Positions 7,070 to 15,340 of a stretch of DNA of 16,744 bases are shown piece by piece. The notes beneath the pieces were generated by a model. It ran no database searches. It was not told the DNA's origin and saw nothing but the letters and a program-made list of their open reading frames with translations. How positions within the stretch are numbered: position 1 is the stretch's first letter; every line of letters begins with the position of its first letter. The position numbers and the translations under genes are program-made. The DNA lies in NCBI GenBank assembly GCA_964384025.1, contig CAYLJJ010000118.1:1-16744 (forward strand), in the 5' to 3' direction. This DNA comes from CAYLJJ01 sp964384025. Lineage in GTDB: Bacteria; Myxococcota_A; Bradymonadia; UBA7976; UBA1532.

Positions 7070-8661
7070 TCAGAGAGCTGGAGCTGAGTTTAGCCCCTGA
7101 AGAGGATGGAGAGGAGGGGCTCAGGCGCGCCGCCGCGCTCAGCTTGGGGATCAGCCCTGAACGTATCTTCGCTTTACGCCCTCTGCGCCGAGTCATTGAT
7201 GCTCGCAGAGGCCGAGTTCAGCTCAGATATCGCTTACGCCTGAGCCTAGATGAGCCTGCGGCTCCTCCACCCCCCTGGCTCCCGCTGCCGCAGCTCAAGG
7301 GTTCACCGGTCCTTATCGTTGGTGCTGGACCGGCTGGGCTCTATGCCGCCTATACCCTGGCTCGTCGAGGGCTGCGCTCGATCATCTTAGAGCAGGGTCC
7401 CGATGTTCGAGGTCGCCGTCGCGATCTGGCCCTCCTCAACCGTGAGGGTCTCCTTAACCCAGAGAGCAACTACTGCTTTGGTGAGGGAGGCGCGGGGACT
7501 TTCAGCGACGGAAAGCTCTACACCCGGGCTCACAAACGAGGGCCTGTGGCCCCCTTTCTAGAGCTGTTGGTGCGTTGTGGTGCTCCAGAGCGGATCCTCT
7601 GGGACGCTCGACCTCATATCGGCACCAATCGCTTGCCCAAGTTGATCAGCGCTTGGCGGGGGATGCTGGAGGAGGCGGGGGTTGAGGTCTTTTTTGCTGC
7701 AGGGGTTAAGCAGCCGCTGATCCGAGGAGGTCGAGTCCTTGGCGTAGAGCTTAGAGATGGCCGCCGCCTGGAGGGTCGCGCCCTGATCTTGGCTCCTGGA
7801 CACTCCGCTCGTCCTCTCTTTGAGCGCCTATACGCTCTGAACATCGCTATGGAGCCCAAGGCTTTCGCCCTGGGGGTTCGGGTAGAGCACCCCCAAGAGC
7901 AGATCGATCGCATCCAGTATGGTCGTTACGCTGCACACCCTGCCCTGGGGGCAGCTTCCTATCGCTTGAGCCGCACTCAGGAGCAGATCGGAGTCTACAG
8001 TTTCTGTATGTGCCCAGGAGGGATGATCGTCCCCGCCGCGACGGAGCAGGGCGGCTTGGTCCTTAACGGGATGAGCCCCTCCTCAAGAGGGGGGAGCTAT
8101 GCCAACTCAGGGATGGTGGTCAGTGTAGGTCCCCAGCTTTACGGTGAAGGTACCCTGGCTGGGATGCGCTGGCAGCGGATGTTGGAACAGCGGGCTTTTC
8201 AAGCGGGGGGGGGTGCCTATCAGGCCCCAGCTCAGCGAATGACAGACTTTCTCAAAGGCCGTATCTCCTCCAGCCTGCCCAACAGCAGCTATCGACCAGG
8301 AGTTCAGACGAGCGATCTCAATCAGCTCCTCCCTGAATCCCTCCGAGGACCTCTCAAAGAGGCGCTGCGCTTCTTTGATGCGCGAAAAATGCGTGGCTAT
8401 CTGAGCGAGGAGGCTCTGATGTTGGGCTTAGAGAGCCGCAGCAGCGCGCCTCTGCGGATCTTAAGAGATCCCAAGAGCTTAGAAAGCCCCTCTCATCCAG
8501 GTCTCTTCCCCTGTGGAGAGGGAGCGGGCTACGCGGGGGGGATCCTCAGCGCCGCTCTAGATGGCGCTCGGGTCGCTGAGGCTGTGTTCCGATCAGACCA
8601 TAGCGACGAGGAGCAGAGAGAGGATCGTGATCAGGAGCAGGGTGCTGGCGGGGGCGGCTAG
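7066..8661 (+). CDS. FAD-dependent dehydrogenase, COG2509 family
   Basis: A 531-residue flavoprotein of the uncharacterised NAD(P)/FAD-dependent dehydrogenase family COG2509. The N-terminal domain (about 1-65) contains the family-typical RRVIDARRGRVQLRY segment. The Rossmann fold starts at SPVLIVGAGPAGLYAAYTLA with GAGPAG at 86-91 and an acidic residue in LEQG, followed by the family hallmark NYCFGEGGAGTFSDGKLYTR at 135-154. A C-terminal FAD-contact segment GEGAGYAGGILSAALDG lies near residues 485-501. The last 23 residues are a charged, low-complexity tail that goes beyond the usual family end and lies opposite a minus-strand small ORF. ATG 7066 overlaps the tatC stop as ATGA; the longer upstream frame is a shadow of tatC. 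The substrate is unknown; operon position does not define it. Confidence 0.9.
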   Translation: MIRELELSLAPEEDGEEGLRRAAALSLGISPERIFALRPLRRVIDARRGRVQLRYRLRLSLDEPAAPPPPWLPLPQLKGSPVLIVGAGPAGLYAAYTLARRGLRSIILEQGPDVRGRRRDLALLNREGLLNPESNYCFGEGGAGTFSDGKLYTRAHKRGPVAPFLELLVRCGAPERILWDARPHIGTNRLPKLISAWRGMLEEAGVEVFFAAGVKQPLIRGGRVLGVELRDGRRLEGRALILAPGHSARPLFERLYALNIAMEPKAFALGVRVEHPQEQIDRIQYGRYAAHPALGAASYRLSRTQEQIGVYSFCMCPGGMIVPAATEQGGLVLNGMSPSSRGGSYANSGMVVSVGPQLYGEGTLAGMRWQRMLEQRAFQAGGGAYQAPAQRMTDFLKGRISSSLPNSSYRPGVQTSDLNQLLPESLRGPLKEALRFFDARKMRGYLSEEALMLGLESRSSAPLRILRDPKSLESPSHPGLFPCGEGAGYAGGILSAALDGARVAEAVFRSDHSDEEQREDRDQEQGAGGGG

Positions 8662-8700
8662 ATCGTGCATGCTCTTCAGGCTGTGCATCATCTTGAACAT
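8593..8700 (-). CDS. Putative small membrane protein, 35 residues
   Basis: On the minus strand an ATG at 8700-8698 follows GAGGAG at a 5-base gap, one of the best ribosome-binding sites in the window. The product starts MFKMMHSLKSMHDLAAPAS, then has an uninterrupted hydrophobic helix of about 16 residues ending LLLVAMV and a TGA at 8595-8593. This is the pattern of a one-span small membrane protein: amphipathic Met/Lys/His head and C-terminal transmembrane helix. It lies about 110 bases downstream of the polytopic membrane gene on the same strand and could be co-transcribed. Its last 69 bases are antisense to the FAD gene, whose protein there becomes a poorly conserved-looking charged tail. 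No family is recognised. It could still be a chance ORF. Confidence 0.45.
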   Translation of the reverse strand: MFKMMHSLKSMHDLAAPASTLLLITILSLLLVAMV

Positions 8701-8811
8701 CGTCTCTCCTCAGGGCTCAGCTGAATATCTTTTTCTGTTTGAGGACCAGGCTCAGCAGTTTTTATGCCAAGACGGAGCAGGCTTATATCAGCTCTTGGAG
8801 AGGAAGAATAT
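8701..8811. other. Intergenic stretch with no recognised feature
   Basis: Between the polytopic membrane gene and the small minus-strand ORF. It is more AT-rich than its surroundings and contains T-runs on both sides, but I see no clear hairpin-plus-T-tract terminator, promoter or RNA gene. A 78-codon minus-strand frame crosses it but has no family character. Confidence 0.5.
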
Positions 8812-9684
8812 CTATAAAAGAGAGACTCTTTGCTTTGATTTGCGCCCAAGAGCTGAGAGCCCTGCGTCAGGCTCTGGGTGCTCTTGAGTTCGCTTCCAGA
8901 GCTGACGCCATCCCCAACGATCATCGCAGGGGAGAGACTCTCGGCTCATCTGCTCTGCATAGCTCAACGCCAGAGAAGCAGGGAGGAGCGGGCTGAGCAA
9001 GATGGAGAGAGCTAAGAGCCCTGCCTGGGGCCTAAAGGGACCTCGACGCCGCCAAGCGATCCAGAGCAGGAGCGGGAGAGCGCTGAGCAGGGCGAGACGC
9101 CAAGAAGCTCCTCCCACAGCCGTCCAGAGGGCATAGGCAATCCAGGGCAGCCCTGGACCTCCCAGAGCCATCAAGCTTTGCAGTACACTACCCTTGGGGC
9201 TTCCTCTAAGATCTTGGCTGAGGAGCAGGGCCGCGAGGTAGAGCGTGGCCCCCAAGATCCCCGCCTCAGTGCCGGTGAGGGCCGCCACCAGCGCCAGCCC
9301 CAGCGCCGCAGGCTCCTCTGGCTTAAGGAGGCTCCAAGCGGCAATGAGGAGCGCTAACGGAATAAGGTGAGGGCTCAGCCAACTCAAACCCTCAGGAAGC
9401 AGCGGAGCCAGACGGAAGGTCAAGAGCAGCAGCAGGAGCGGCAGCATTGGATGGCGCCGGCTCAGGAGACCCCAGAGTAGAAGCGCGGAGAGGATGATCC
9501 CCAGCTGAAGCCCCAGGGAGAGCGGTGCCAGGGGGGGGATGGGGAGCAGCAGCAGGAGCAGCAGCCCAACGCCCTGTTTGGGTCTGAAGCGCTGACTCCA
9601 GCTAAAAAAGGGCGACATCCTGAGCAGCAGGGCGAATCCGAGGAGGAGTTGAAGGGCGTGAATCCAAGAGGAGGTTGAGGGCAT
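8812..9684 (-). CDS. Polytopic inner-membrane protein of unknown function
   Basis: A 290-residue, extremely Leu-rich protein with seven to nine probable membrane segments between residues about 5 and 240, separated by short Arg/Pro loops (such as RRRGPFRPQ), and a polar C-terminal tail of about 50 residues with the only clearly soluble sequence. The hydrophobic layout resembles small-subunit respiratory or antiporter-like membrane proteins, but no diagnostic residues are visible and I do not assign a family. ATG 9684 has no Shine-Dalgarno and sits very close to the divergent PilZ gene; an internal Met at residue 23 (RMSPFF) is an alternative start, but would remove part of the first membrane segment. 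TAG stop. Possibly co-transcribed with the small membrane ORF downstream. Confidence 0.65.
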   Translation of the reverse strand: MPSTSSWIHALQLLLGFALLLRMSPFFSWSQRFRPKQGVGLLLLLLLPIPPLAPLSLGLQLGIILSALLLWGLLSRRHPMLPLLLLLLTFRLAPLLPEGLSWLSPHLIPLALLIAAWSLLKPEEPAALGLALVAALTGTEAGILGATLYLAALLLSQDLRGSPKGSVLQSLMALGGPGLPWIAYALWTAVGGASWRLALLSALPLLLWIAWRRRGPFRPQAGLLALSILLSPLLPASLALSYAEQMSRESLPCDDRWGWRQLWKRTQEHPEPDAGLSALGRKSKQRVSLL

Positions 9685-9730
9685 ATGGTGCTATAGAACG
9701 ATGACAGCTTCTAAACACAGGGAAATCTGC

Positions 9731-10495
9731 ATGAACAATCAACGGGTGCATGAGCGCATCCCCGCTATCATCAAGGTCAGCTATGAATCCGCTGGGGCGC
9801 TCAAGGTCGATTACGCTCGCAATATCTCCCAGGGGGGGTTGTTTATCGCCACCGAGGATGAGTTTGAGGTTGGACAGCGTTTAGAGCTGCATCTAGCCTC
9901 GCTGGGGCTCCGCCGCAGCATCCCTATTCCTGGAGAGGTGCGCTGGGTAGGAGAGGAGGGGAGCCCTCCTGAGCGAGGCATCGGGATCCGCTTTAATCTG
10001 GACGATCCAGTCTTGAGGGCGCGGATCGAGGCGATGATCAATGGGGTCTTTGATCCCCTCCCGCCTGCCTGTGTGGGGGAGCGCATCAATATCCTCCTGG
10101 TGGATCCCAACCGCCACGCTTGCCGCCTCTTTCATGAGGGGATCGAGTCGATGGCTCGCCGCCTCTTTGAGGTGGAGGACTATTTTGTAGTGGTTGAGGC
10201 TTATGATGGTCTCACCGCCCTCTCCCAGCTGCGCAGTACTCGCTTCTCTTTGGTGTTGATGGAGCTCTCTACTCCCGAGGTGGACGGAGTAGAGCTGCTG
10301 CGCAGGATCCGCAGAGAGATCAGCCAAGCTTTACCGATCTTTGCCATGTCACGCCCTTTCCCTGGTGTTCGCTTTGAGGCGCTCGCGGCGGGAGCAGATC
10401 TCTTTATGCCTAAGCCGATCCGCCTTCGAGCTCTCTTCAACACCCTCTGTATGATGCTCAAGCTTCAGATCGGTGAAGGAAAGGAGGAGACCTAG
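9731..10495 (+). CDS. PilZ domain plus degenerate receiver domain protein
   Basis: A 254-residue two-domain signalling protein. The N-terminal PilZ domain (about 1-105) has the c-di-GMP-binding pair RVHER (Arg5, Arg9; RxxxR) and NISQGG (31-36; usual D/NxSxxG), and its layout matches the Myxococcus xanthus paralogous PilZ subfamily (TIGR02266 type). The C-terminal domain (about 118-245) is a CheY-like receiver: LLVDPN replaces the acidic pair, the phosphorylatable Asp is Glu179 in LVLMELSTPEVDG, while Ser207 and Lys228 are kept. The Glu may mimic a phosphorylated state. Usually receivers precede PilZ; here the order is PilZ first. ATG 9731 is preferred over 9701 because AGGGA precedes it at suitable spacing and the PilZ motif begins at residue 4. 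Probable output: c-di-GMP-dependent binding to an unknown partner. Confidence 0.85.
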   Translation: MNNQRVHERIPAIIKVSYESAGALKVDYARNISQGGLFIATEDEFEVGQRLELHLASLGLRRSIPIPGEVRWVGEEGSPPERGIGIRFNLDDPVLRARIEAMINGVFDPLPPACVGERINILLVDPNRHACRLFHEGIESMARRLFEVEDYFVVVEAYDGLTALSQLRSTRFSLVLMELSTPEVDGVELLRRIRREISQALPIFAMSRPFPGVRFEALAAGADLFMPKPIRLRALFNTLCMMLKLQIGEGKEET

Positions 10496-10520
10496 ACGCT
10501 CCTCTAGACATCCCAACCTT

Positions 10521-10526
10521 GGAGGT
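10521..10526 (+). promoter_or_regulatory. Ribosome binding site fixing the cysteine synthase start
   Basis: GGAGGT seven bases before ATG 10534. It excludes a longer frame beginning at TTG 10519, which would place the Shine-Dalgarno inside the coding region. Confidence 0.85.
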
Positions 10527-10533
10527 CGGAATT

Positions 10534-11487
10534 ATGCATATAGCCAAAGAGATCACTCAAACCATCGGTCGCACTCCCTTGGTGCGAATCAACACCCTGA
10601 GCGAGGCTCGGATCCTCGCCAAACTGGAAAGCTTTAACCCCTCTAACAGCGTCAAAGATCGTATCGCTGCCGCGATGGTTGAGGCGGCTGAGCGAGAGGG
10701 CTTGATTGAACCTGGACGCAGCGTCTTGGTAGAGAGCACCTCGGGCAACACAGGCATCGGCTTGGCGATGGTAGCGGCGGCCAAGGGCTACTCCCTGATC
10801 CTCACCATGCCTGACACCATGTCCTGGGAGCGTCGAACGGTGCTCCGCGCCTATGGCGCTCGCCTGATCCTCACTCCAGGCGCTGAGGGGATGCCGGGTG
10901 CGATCCGTAAGGCAGAGGAGATCGCCAAGCGAACCCCTGGGGCCTTTATCCCTGGACAGTTTGATAACCCCGCCAACCCTGAGATCCACAGCCGCAGCAC
11001 CGCCCTTGAGATCTGGGCTGATACCAATGGAGAGGTTGATGTAGTGGTCTGTGGTGTAGGAACAGGGGGAACGATCACCGGCCTGACGCGCAGCCTCAAG
11101 GCTCTGAAGCCACAGATCAAGATGGTCGCTGTTGAGCCTGAGGAGAGCGCGGTGCTCTCCGGTGAACAGCCTGGGCCGCATAAGATCCAAGGGATCGGCG
11201 CGGGCTTTATTCCAGGGGTGATGGAGCCTGAGCGTTTGGATGAGGTGATCAAGGTCTCCAGTGAGCGCGCGATGGAGATCTCTCGTAGGCTGGCTCGTGA
11301 GGAGGGGATGTTGGTGGGGATCTCCAGCGGCGCCGCTATGGCCGCCGCCCTAGAGCTGGCGGAGCGTCCTGAGTCAAAGGAGCGACTTATCGTCGTGGTT
11401 CTCCCTGATTTTGGAGAGCGCTATCTCAGCTCAGCCCTCTTCTCTGAGCTGCGATATGAGGGCAGCGATCCTCTGCCAGAGCCCTGA
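10534..11487 (+). CDS. cysK: Cysteine synthase (O-acetylserine sulfhydrylase)
   Basis: A 317-residue PLP enzyme that makes L-cysteine from O-acetylserine and sulfide in the cytoplasm. Motifs in order: IGRTPLVRI at 11-19, NPSNSVKDR with the Schiff-base Lys41, STSGNTGIGLA with the substrate loop at 68-78, MSWERR at 95-100, GTGGTITG phosphate loop at 175-182, and GISSGAA near 264-270. All catalytic residues are present and the length is typical. The gene stands between the PilZ protein (38-base gap) and the M3 peptidase (89-base gap), neither of which is a sulfur-metabolism gene, so the operon context says little. CysM-type specificity is possible, but the sequence is more like CysK. Confidence 0.95.
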   Translation: MHIAKEITQTIGRTPLVRINTLSEARILAKLESFNPSNSVKDRIAAAMVEAAEREGLIEPGRSVLVESTSGNTGIGLAMVAAAKGYSLILTMPDTMSWERRTVLRAYGARLILTPGAEGMPGAIRKAEEIAKRTPGAFIPGQFDNPANPEIHSRSTALEIWADTNGEVDVVVCGVGTGGTITGLTRSLKALKPQIKMVAVEPEESAVLSGEQPGPHKIQGIGAGFIPGVMEPERLDEVIKVSSERAMEISRRLAREEGMLVGISSGAAMAAALELAERPESKERLIVVVLPDFGERYLSSALFSELRYEGSDPLPEP

Positions 11488-11576
11488 GTAAAGAGCGGAT
11501 CACAAGAGAGATGGTTGGAGGCGATGAGGAAAAGGCGTGCTATCTTGCGGCGTCGAAAAATGACCTTGAGGACCTG

Positions 11577-13595
11577 ATGAGATCTCTCTTGCCCCTGGCC
11601 CTTCTCCTCTTCGCTTGTGGGGGTCCCCCAAAAAGCAAGCTGCCAGACCCCAGCTTGGAGCCTCTGTTGGAGCCGGGGATCTGGCGCAGCGCTGAGGAGC
11701 TGAAGGAGGGCTGTGATCAGCACCTAGATTATGCTCAGAGCCAACGAGATAATTTTGTGAAGGAGGGAGGCGCGTTGCCAAGCTTGCAGCGCCTCCAAAG
11801 GATGAATGATATCCTTATCACCTTGGATCGCCTGGGTCCTTTGACTGAGCTTCTGAGCCATACCCACCCAGAGGCAGAGCTGCGAGAGGCCGCTGACGCT
11901 TGTTATAAGCGTGTGATGGCCACTCACTCCGAGTTCTCTCTGGATCGTGGACTCTTTGACCTCTTGGCAGGGATCTCTGAGGAGGGGCTTGAGCCTCCAG
12001 CGCAGCGCTTCCTCAAACAGACGCTTCGAGACTATCGTCGCGCTGGCGTGGATCGCGATGAGCAGACCCGTGAGCGCCTCAAGGTGCTCAACCTTGAGAT
12101 CGTCGAGCAGGGGCAGCGCTTCGGTCGCAACATCCGTGAAGATCGTCGCTTCCTAAACTTCGCGCCCGAGGCCCTGGAGGGGCTCCCCGAGGATTTCCTC
12201 AAGAGCCATCCTCCAGGCGAGAATGGTCAGATTCGACTCTCTACAGATTATCCTGAGTTCTATCCGGTGATGAACTACGCCAAGCGAGAGTCTACACGCA
12301 GAGATCTCTATAAGCAGTTCCTCTCGCGAGCCTTCCCTGTCAATGAGCCGGTCTTTAAGGAGCTACTCAAGCTACGCCATGAGTACGCTACTCTCCTGGG
12401 ATACCCTCACTGGGCGGCTTACAACGCTGAAGATAAGATGGTACGTGAAGCCCACGTGATCTCTGAGTTTATCGAGAAGGTCGCCAAGATCGCCCGACCG
12501 CGCATGGAGAAGGAGCTTGAGGCCCTCCTCAAGAGAAAACAGCAGGATCTCCCCAAGGCTAAAAAGATTGAAAGTTGGGATCGTTTCTACTACCTGAACA
12601 AGCTTAAGAAAGAGCGCTTCGGGGTAGACGCTGAGGAGGTGCGCAGCTACTTTGATTTTGCGCGGGTCAAGGCAGGGATCCTCAAAAACTACCAAGAGTT
12701 CTTTAAGGTCAGCTTCCGCCTCGTCCCCAAGGCCCCAGTCTGGCACCCAGAGGTTGAGGTCTATGAGATGCTGGACAGAGAGAAGGTGATCGCCCGCTTC
12801 TATCTGGATATGCACCCCCGCCCCAAGAAGTACAGTCACGCGGCGATGTTTGGAATCTACCCCGGCGTTAAAGATCGTCTGCTGCCGATGGCCGCCCTGG
12901 TGACCAACTTCCCCAAGCCAACCGCTCAGGGGGGTGGCTTTATGGAGCATCGACAGGTTGAGATCTTCTTCCACGAGTTTGGGCACCTGATGCACCATCT
13001 CCTGGGTGGACAGCAGGAGTGGGTCAGCCTCTCTGGGATCAGCTGTGAGTGGGACTTTGTAGAAGCGCCTTCTCAGATCATGGAGGAGTGGGCCTGGGAT
13101 CCTTCGGTCCTAACCGGGCTCAGCAGCAAGGGCGAAGGGGGCGAGACCATCCCTGCCGCTCTGGTTGAGAAGATGCGCCAAGCCAAGGAGTTTGGTAAGG
13201 GGATCCATGTGATGCGCCAGCTTGCTTACGCCGCTCTCTCCTTTGGCTACTACAGCCGCCCAGTGGAGGGGATCGATCTGTTGAAGGTGCAGCGGGAGAT
13301 CGTTCAGCGCTATAGCCCCTATCCCAGCACCGTGGGCACCTATCTCTTCGCCAGCTTTGGACATTTAGAGGGCTATAGCTCTATGTATTACACCTATATG
13401 TGGTCGCTGATGCTGGCCAAGGACCTCTTTAGCCGCTTCAAGGCTGAAGGAATGAACAACCCCAAGGTAGCGGCGGATTATCGCAAGATGATCTTAGAGC
13501 CAGGAGGAAGCTTGAACGCCGCCGAGATGGTCAAGGCTTTCCTGGGCCGCCCCTACAACTTTGAGGCGCTCAAAGCTTGGTTGGAGGAGAACTGA
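11577..13595 (+). CDS. Lipoprotein M3-family zinc metallopeptidase
   Basis: A 672-residue oligopeptidase of the M3 (thimet/oligopeptidase A/Dcp) family, predicted to cleave short peptides. Most relatives are cytoplasmic; this one begins MRSLLPLALLLFACGG, a lipoprotein signal with lipobox LFAC and Cys14, so it probably acts in the periplasm or on the cell surface. The long helical prolog (about 30-440) is followed by the active site: HEFGH at 466-470 with zinc ligands His466 and His470 and catalytic Glu467, and a third ligand Glu496 in DFVEAPSQIMEEW, a strong M3 signature. A conserved C-terminal HLEGYSSMYYTYMWS region near 597-611 completes the pocket with Tyr/His residues. ATG 11577 is chosen for the signal peptide and a GAGG sequence upstream; the longer frame from 11511 would bury the signal. 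Confidence 0.9.
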   Translation: MRSLLPLALLLFACGGPPKSKLPDPSLEPLLEPGIWRSAEELKEGCDQHLDYAQSQRDNFVKEGGALPSLQRLQRMNDILITLDRLGPLTELLSHTHPEAELREAADACYKRVMATHSEFSLDRGLFDLLAGISEEGLEPPAQRFLKQTLRDYRRAGVDRDEQTRERLKVLNLEIVEQGQRFGRNIREDRRFLNFAPEALEGLPEDFLKSHPPGENGQIRLSTDYPEFYPVMNYAKRESTRRDLYKQFLSRAFPVNEPVFKELLKLRHEYATLLGYPHWAAYNAEDKMVREAHVISEFIEKVAKIARPRMEKELEALLKRKQQDLPKAKKIESWDRFYYLNKLKKERFGVDAEEVRSYFDFARVKAGILKNYQEFFKVSFRLVPKAPVWHPEVEVYEMLDREKVIARFYLDMHPRPKKYSHAAMFGIYPGVKDRLLPMAALVTNFPKPTAQGGGFMEHRQVEIFFHEFGHLMHHLLGGQQEWVSLSGISCEWDFVEAPSQIMEEWAWDPSVLTGLSSKGEGGETIPAALVEKMRQAKEFGKGIHVMRQLAYAALSFGYYSRPVEGIDLLKVQREIVQRYSPYPSTVGTYLFASFGHLEGYSSMYYTYMWSLMLAKDLFSRFKAEGMNNPKVAADYRKMILEPGGSLNAAEMVKAFLGRPYNFEALKAWLEEN

Positions 13596-13621
13596 GCCGC
13601 ATTTCTGCTATCCTCTCCTTT

Positions 13622-15208
13622 ATGCAAGCTCATCAGCTATCCCTCCTCACACTTTCTCTCTTCGTTTTAAGCTGTGACTCTGAAGGTGAGACCTCCAGCA
13701 GCTGTGCTCACGTGGGAGAGAGGCTCGCCATCGGGGAGTCTCTGGAGTTGCCTCAGGAGTGCTTGATCTGTACTTGTCATTCTGAGGGGGTGGGTTGTCG
13801 TCCCATGCCGGGCTGTGATCTCAGCGGAGATCTTGGAGAGCGCCCTGAGGCGGGAGCACCCCGCGACCAGGGTCCCAGCCATGACGCCTTCTGGTCGTTG
13901 AGAGACACAGGCAGAGCTGATTGTGCCGTGGTCATTGAGCGCCGTCACGACCTGGATGGCGACGACCTCAACGACGCTGAGGAGCTTGAGTTGGGCACGA
14001 ACCCCTGTGCACGAGACACAGATGGAGATGGGCAGGGGGATGGAGTTGAGCTGCGCTATGGCAGCGATCCTCTGAACCCCGATTCCCTCCTCCCCCACCA
14101 CTTGATGCTCGATCCTGAGACGCTTCAAGGACAGCTCCTGACTGAGTGGCAGATCTCTGTTCGTCGCGCCGATGTTACTTTCCTCTTGGACACCACCGGT
14201 TCAATGGCTGAGCTGCTCAGGAGCACCGCCCAGGAGTTTGCTGCCATCGCAGTTGAGCTGGATGAGAGCCTCCCCTTTACCACCTACGGCCTCGCTACCT
14301 TCGCTGATTACCCCACCGATCCCTTTGGCTCTCCAGGTGATCTGCCTTTTGTGATGCGGGTGCAACAGACCACAGATTTGGAGCAGCTTCAGCGGGGCTT
14401 AAGCGCCCTGGAAGCTTATGGCGGCGGAGATGGCCCTGAGAGTGCGTTGGAGGCGATCTATCAAGCTCTCACAGGTCGAGGCTATGATCTGGATTGTGAC
14501 GGTGGCTTTAGCTCTCTACGAGATGTCCCTGCTTTTATCCCCAACCCAGAGGACCCTTTTGGGGGTCTGGGCGCAGGAGCCGATCAGGGTCTTTCAGGCT
14601 CGGGTAAGAGCGGGGGGATGGGATATCGTATGGGCGCTCTACCGGTGATCATCTACGGCACCGATGCTCCCTTTCGGGATCCAGACAGCGGTGATGCGGG
14701 TCCTGGGGGTTGTTTTCAAGATGCGGGCACCACCCTGGTCAACGCCGCCGCGCAGCTCTTGGGCGCGCGCTTTATCGGAGTGATGGTGGAGCCCTTCTTA
14801 GGCTTTGGACAGGCTGAGGAGTTGGCGAGGGCCAGCGGCTCCTTGAACGAGGCGGAGATCCCTCTGGTGCTGCGTTGGCGCAACAATCCCGAGACCTTTC
14901 GCCCCCTGGTCGTGGGTGCGGTGCAGGAGTTGGTGGGAGGGCTCAGCTTTGAGACGGTGAGGGTCAACCCTCTCCCCGACTCCGATACCTATGAGCTGTT
15001 TCAGGGCACGGTTCCTGAGGCACATGGCCCCGTCTCTGCTGAGGAGTTTGGGCACCCTCTAGAGTATGTGGTTTCCCTAGAGGGGGGCAGCCATCAAGGG
15101 TCCAGTGATCTCATCGTTGAGCTTCCCCTGGCGCTCTGGGGAGATGATGCGGTGGAGCTGGGGCAGCAGCAGTGGATCATCGTGATTCCGGGGAGAGGAG
15201 AACCTTAA
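13622..15208 (+). CDS. Lipoprotein with cysteine-rich region, calcium-binding repeats and VWA domain
   Basis: A 528-residue surface lipoprotein. The signal ends at lipobox VLSC with Cys18. Residues 28-66 form a cysteine-rich block with spacing like a von Willebrand type C domain. Residues about 109-155 contain two thrombospondin-3/calcium-loop motifs (DLDGDDLND and DTDGDGQGD) typical of myxobacterial-type exported proteins. A von Willebrand A domain starts near 183 (DVTFLLDTTGSM), with an intact MIDAS DxTGS motif beginning at Asp190; the domain continues to about 420 with a Gly-rich insert (about 300-345). The remainder is beta-rich. No catalytic motif is seen; adhesion or protein-protein binding is likely. 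ATG 13622 has no Shine-Dalgarno; the start is chosen for the signal peptide, since TTG 13577 would overlap the peptidase gene and push the signal inward. Confidence 0.85.
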   Translation: MQAHQLSLLTLSLFVLSCDSEGETSSSCAHVGERLAIGESLELPQECLICTCHSEGVGCRPMPGCDLSGDLGERPEAGAPRDQGPSHDAFWSLRDTGRADCAVVIERRHDLDGDDLNDAEELELGTNPCARDTDGDGQGDGVELRYGSDPLNPDSLLPHHLMLDPETLQGQLLTEWQISVRRADVTFLLDTTGSMAELLRSTAQEFAAIAVELDESLPFTTYGLATFADYPTDPFGSPGDLPFVMRVQQTTDLEQLQRGLSALEAYGGGDGPESALEAIYQALTGRGYDLDCDGGFSSLRDVPAFIPNPEDPFGGLGAGADQGLSGSGKSGGMGYRMGALPVIIYGTDAPFRDPDSGDAGPGGCFQDAGTTLVNAAAQLLGARFIGVMVEPFLGFGQAEELARASGSLNEAEIPLVLRWRNNPETFRPLVVGAVQELVGGLSFETVRVNPLPDSDTYELFQGTVPEAHGPVSAEEFGHPLEYVVSLEGGSHQGSSDLIVELPLALWGDDAVELGQQQWIIVIPGRGEP

Positions 15209-15325
15209 ATCTTCCCCAAAAGAGAGCGGATCTCGACATAGGCTAACTGGAAGAATAATGAGCAAGTAGCCCTCCAAAAGTCTTATGGATTTGAGGTATC
15301 TCTTTGCTCTAATGTGCTTTCCTGC

Positions 15326-15334
15326 AAGGAGGAT
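15326..15334 (+). promoter_or_regulatory. Strong ribosome binding site of the radical SAM gene
   Basis: AAGGAGGAT closely matches the anti-Shine-Dalgarno complement and lies six to seven bases before ATG 15341, fixing the start. The 132-base gap upstream (15209-15340) contains no gene; no convincing -35/-10 pair was found. Confidence 0.85.
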
Positions 15335-15340
15335 AGATTG

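Noticed and set aside
8688..8924. 78-codon minus-strand ORF crossing the gap after the membrane protein
   Set aside because: It overlaps the membrane protein's end in another frame, has no ribosome-binding site of note and shows no membrane or domain pattern.
10504..11190. Long minus-strand ORF of 228 codons opposite cysteine synthase
   Set aside because: The plus strand encodes a clear cysK with all motifs and a good ribosome-binding site; the antisense frame has no family character.
12372..12998. Minus-strand ORF of 208 codons opposite the M3 peptidase
   Set aside because: It mirrors conserved peptidase coding sequence and has no recognisable motif.
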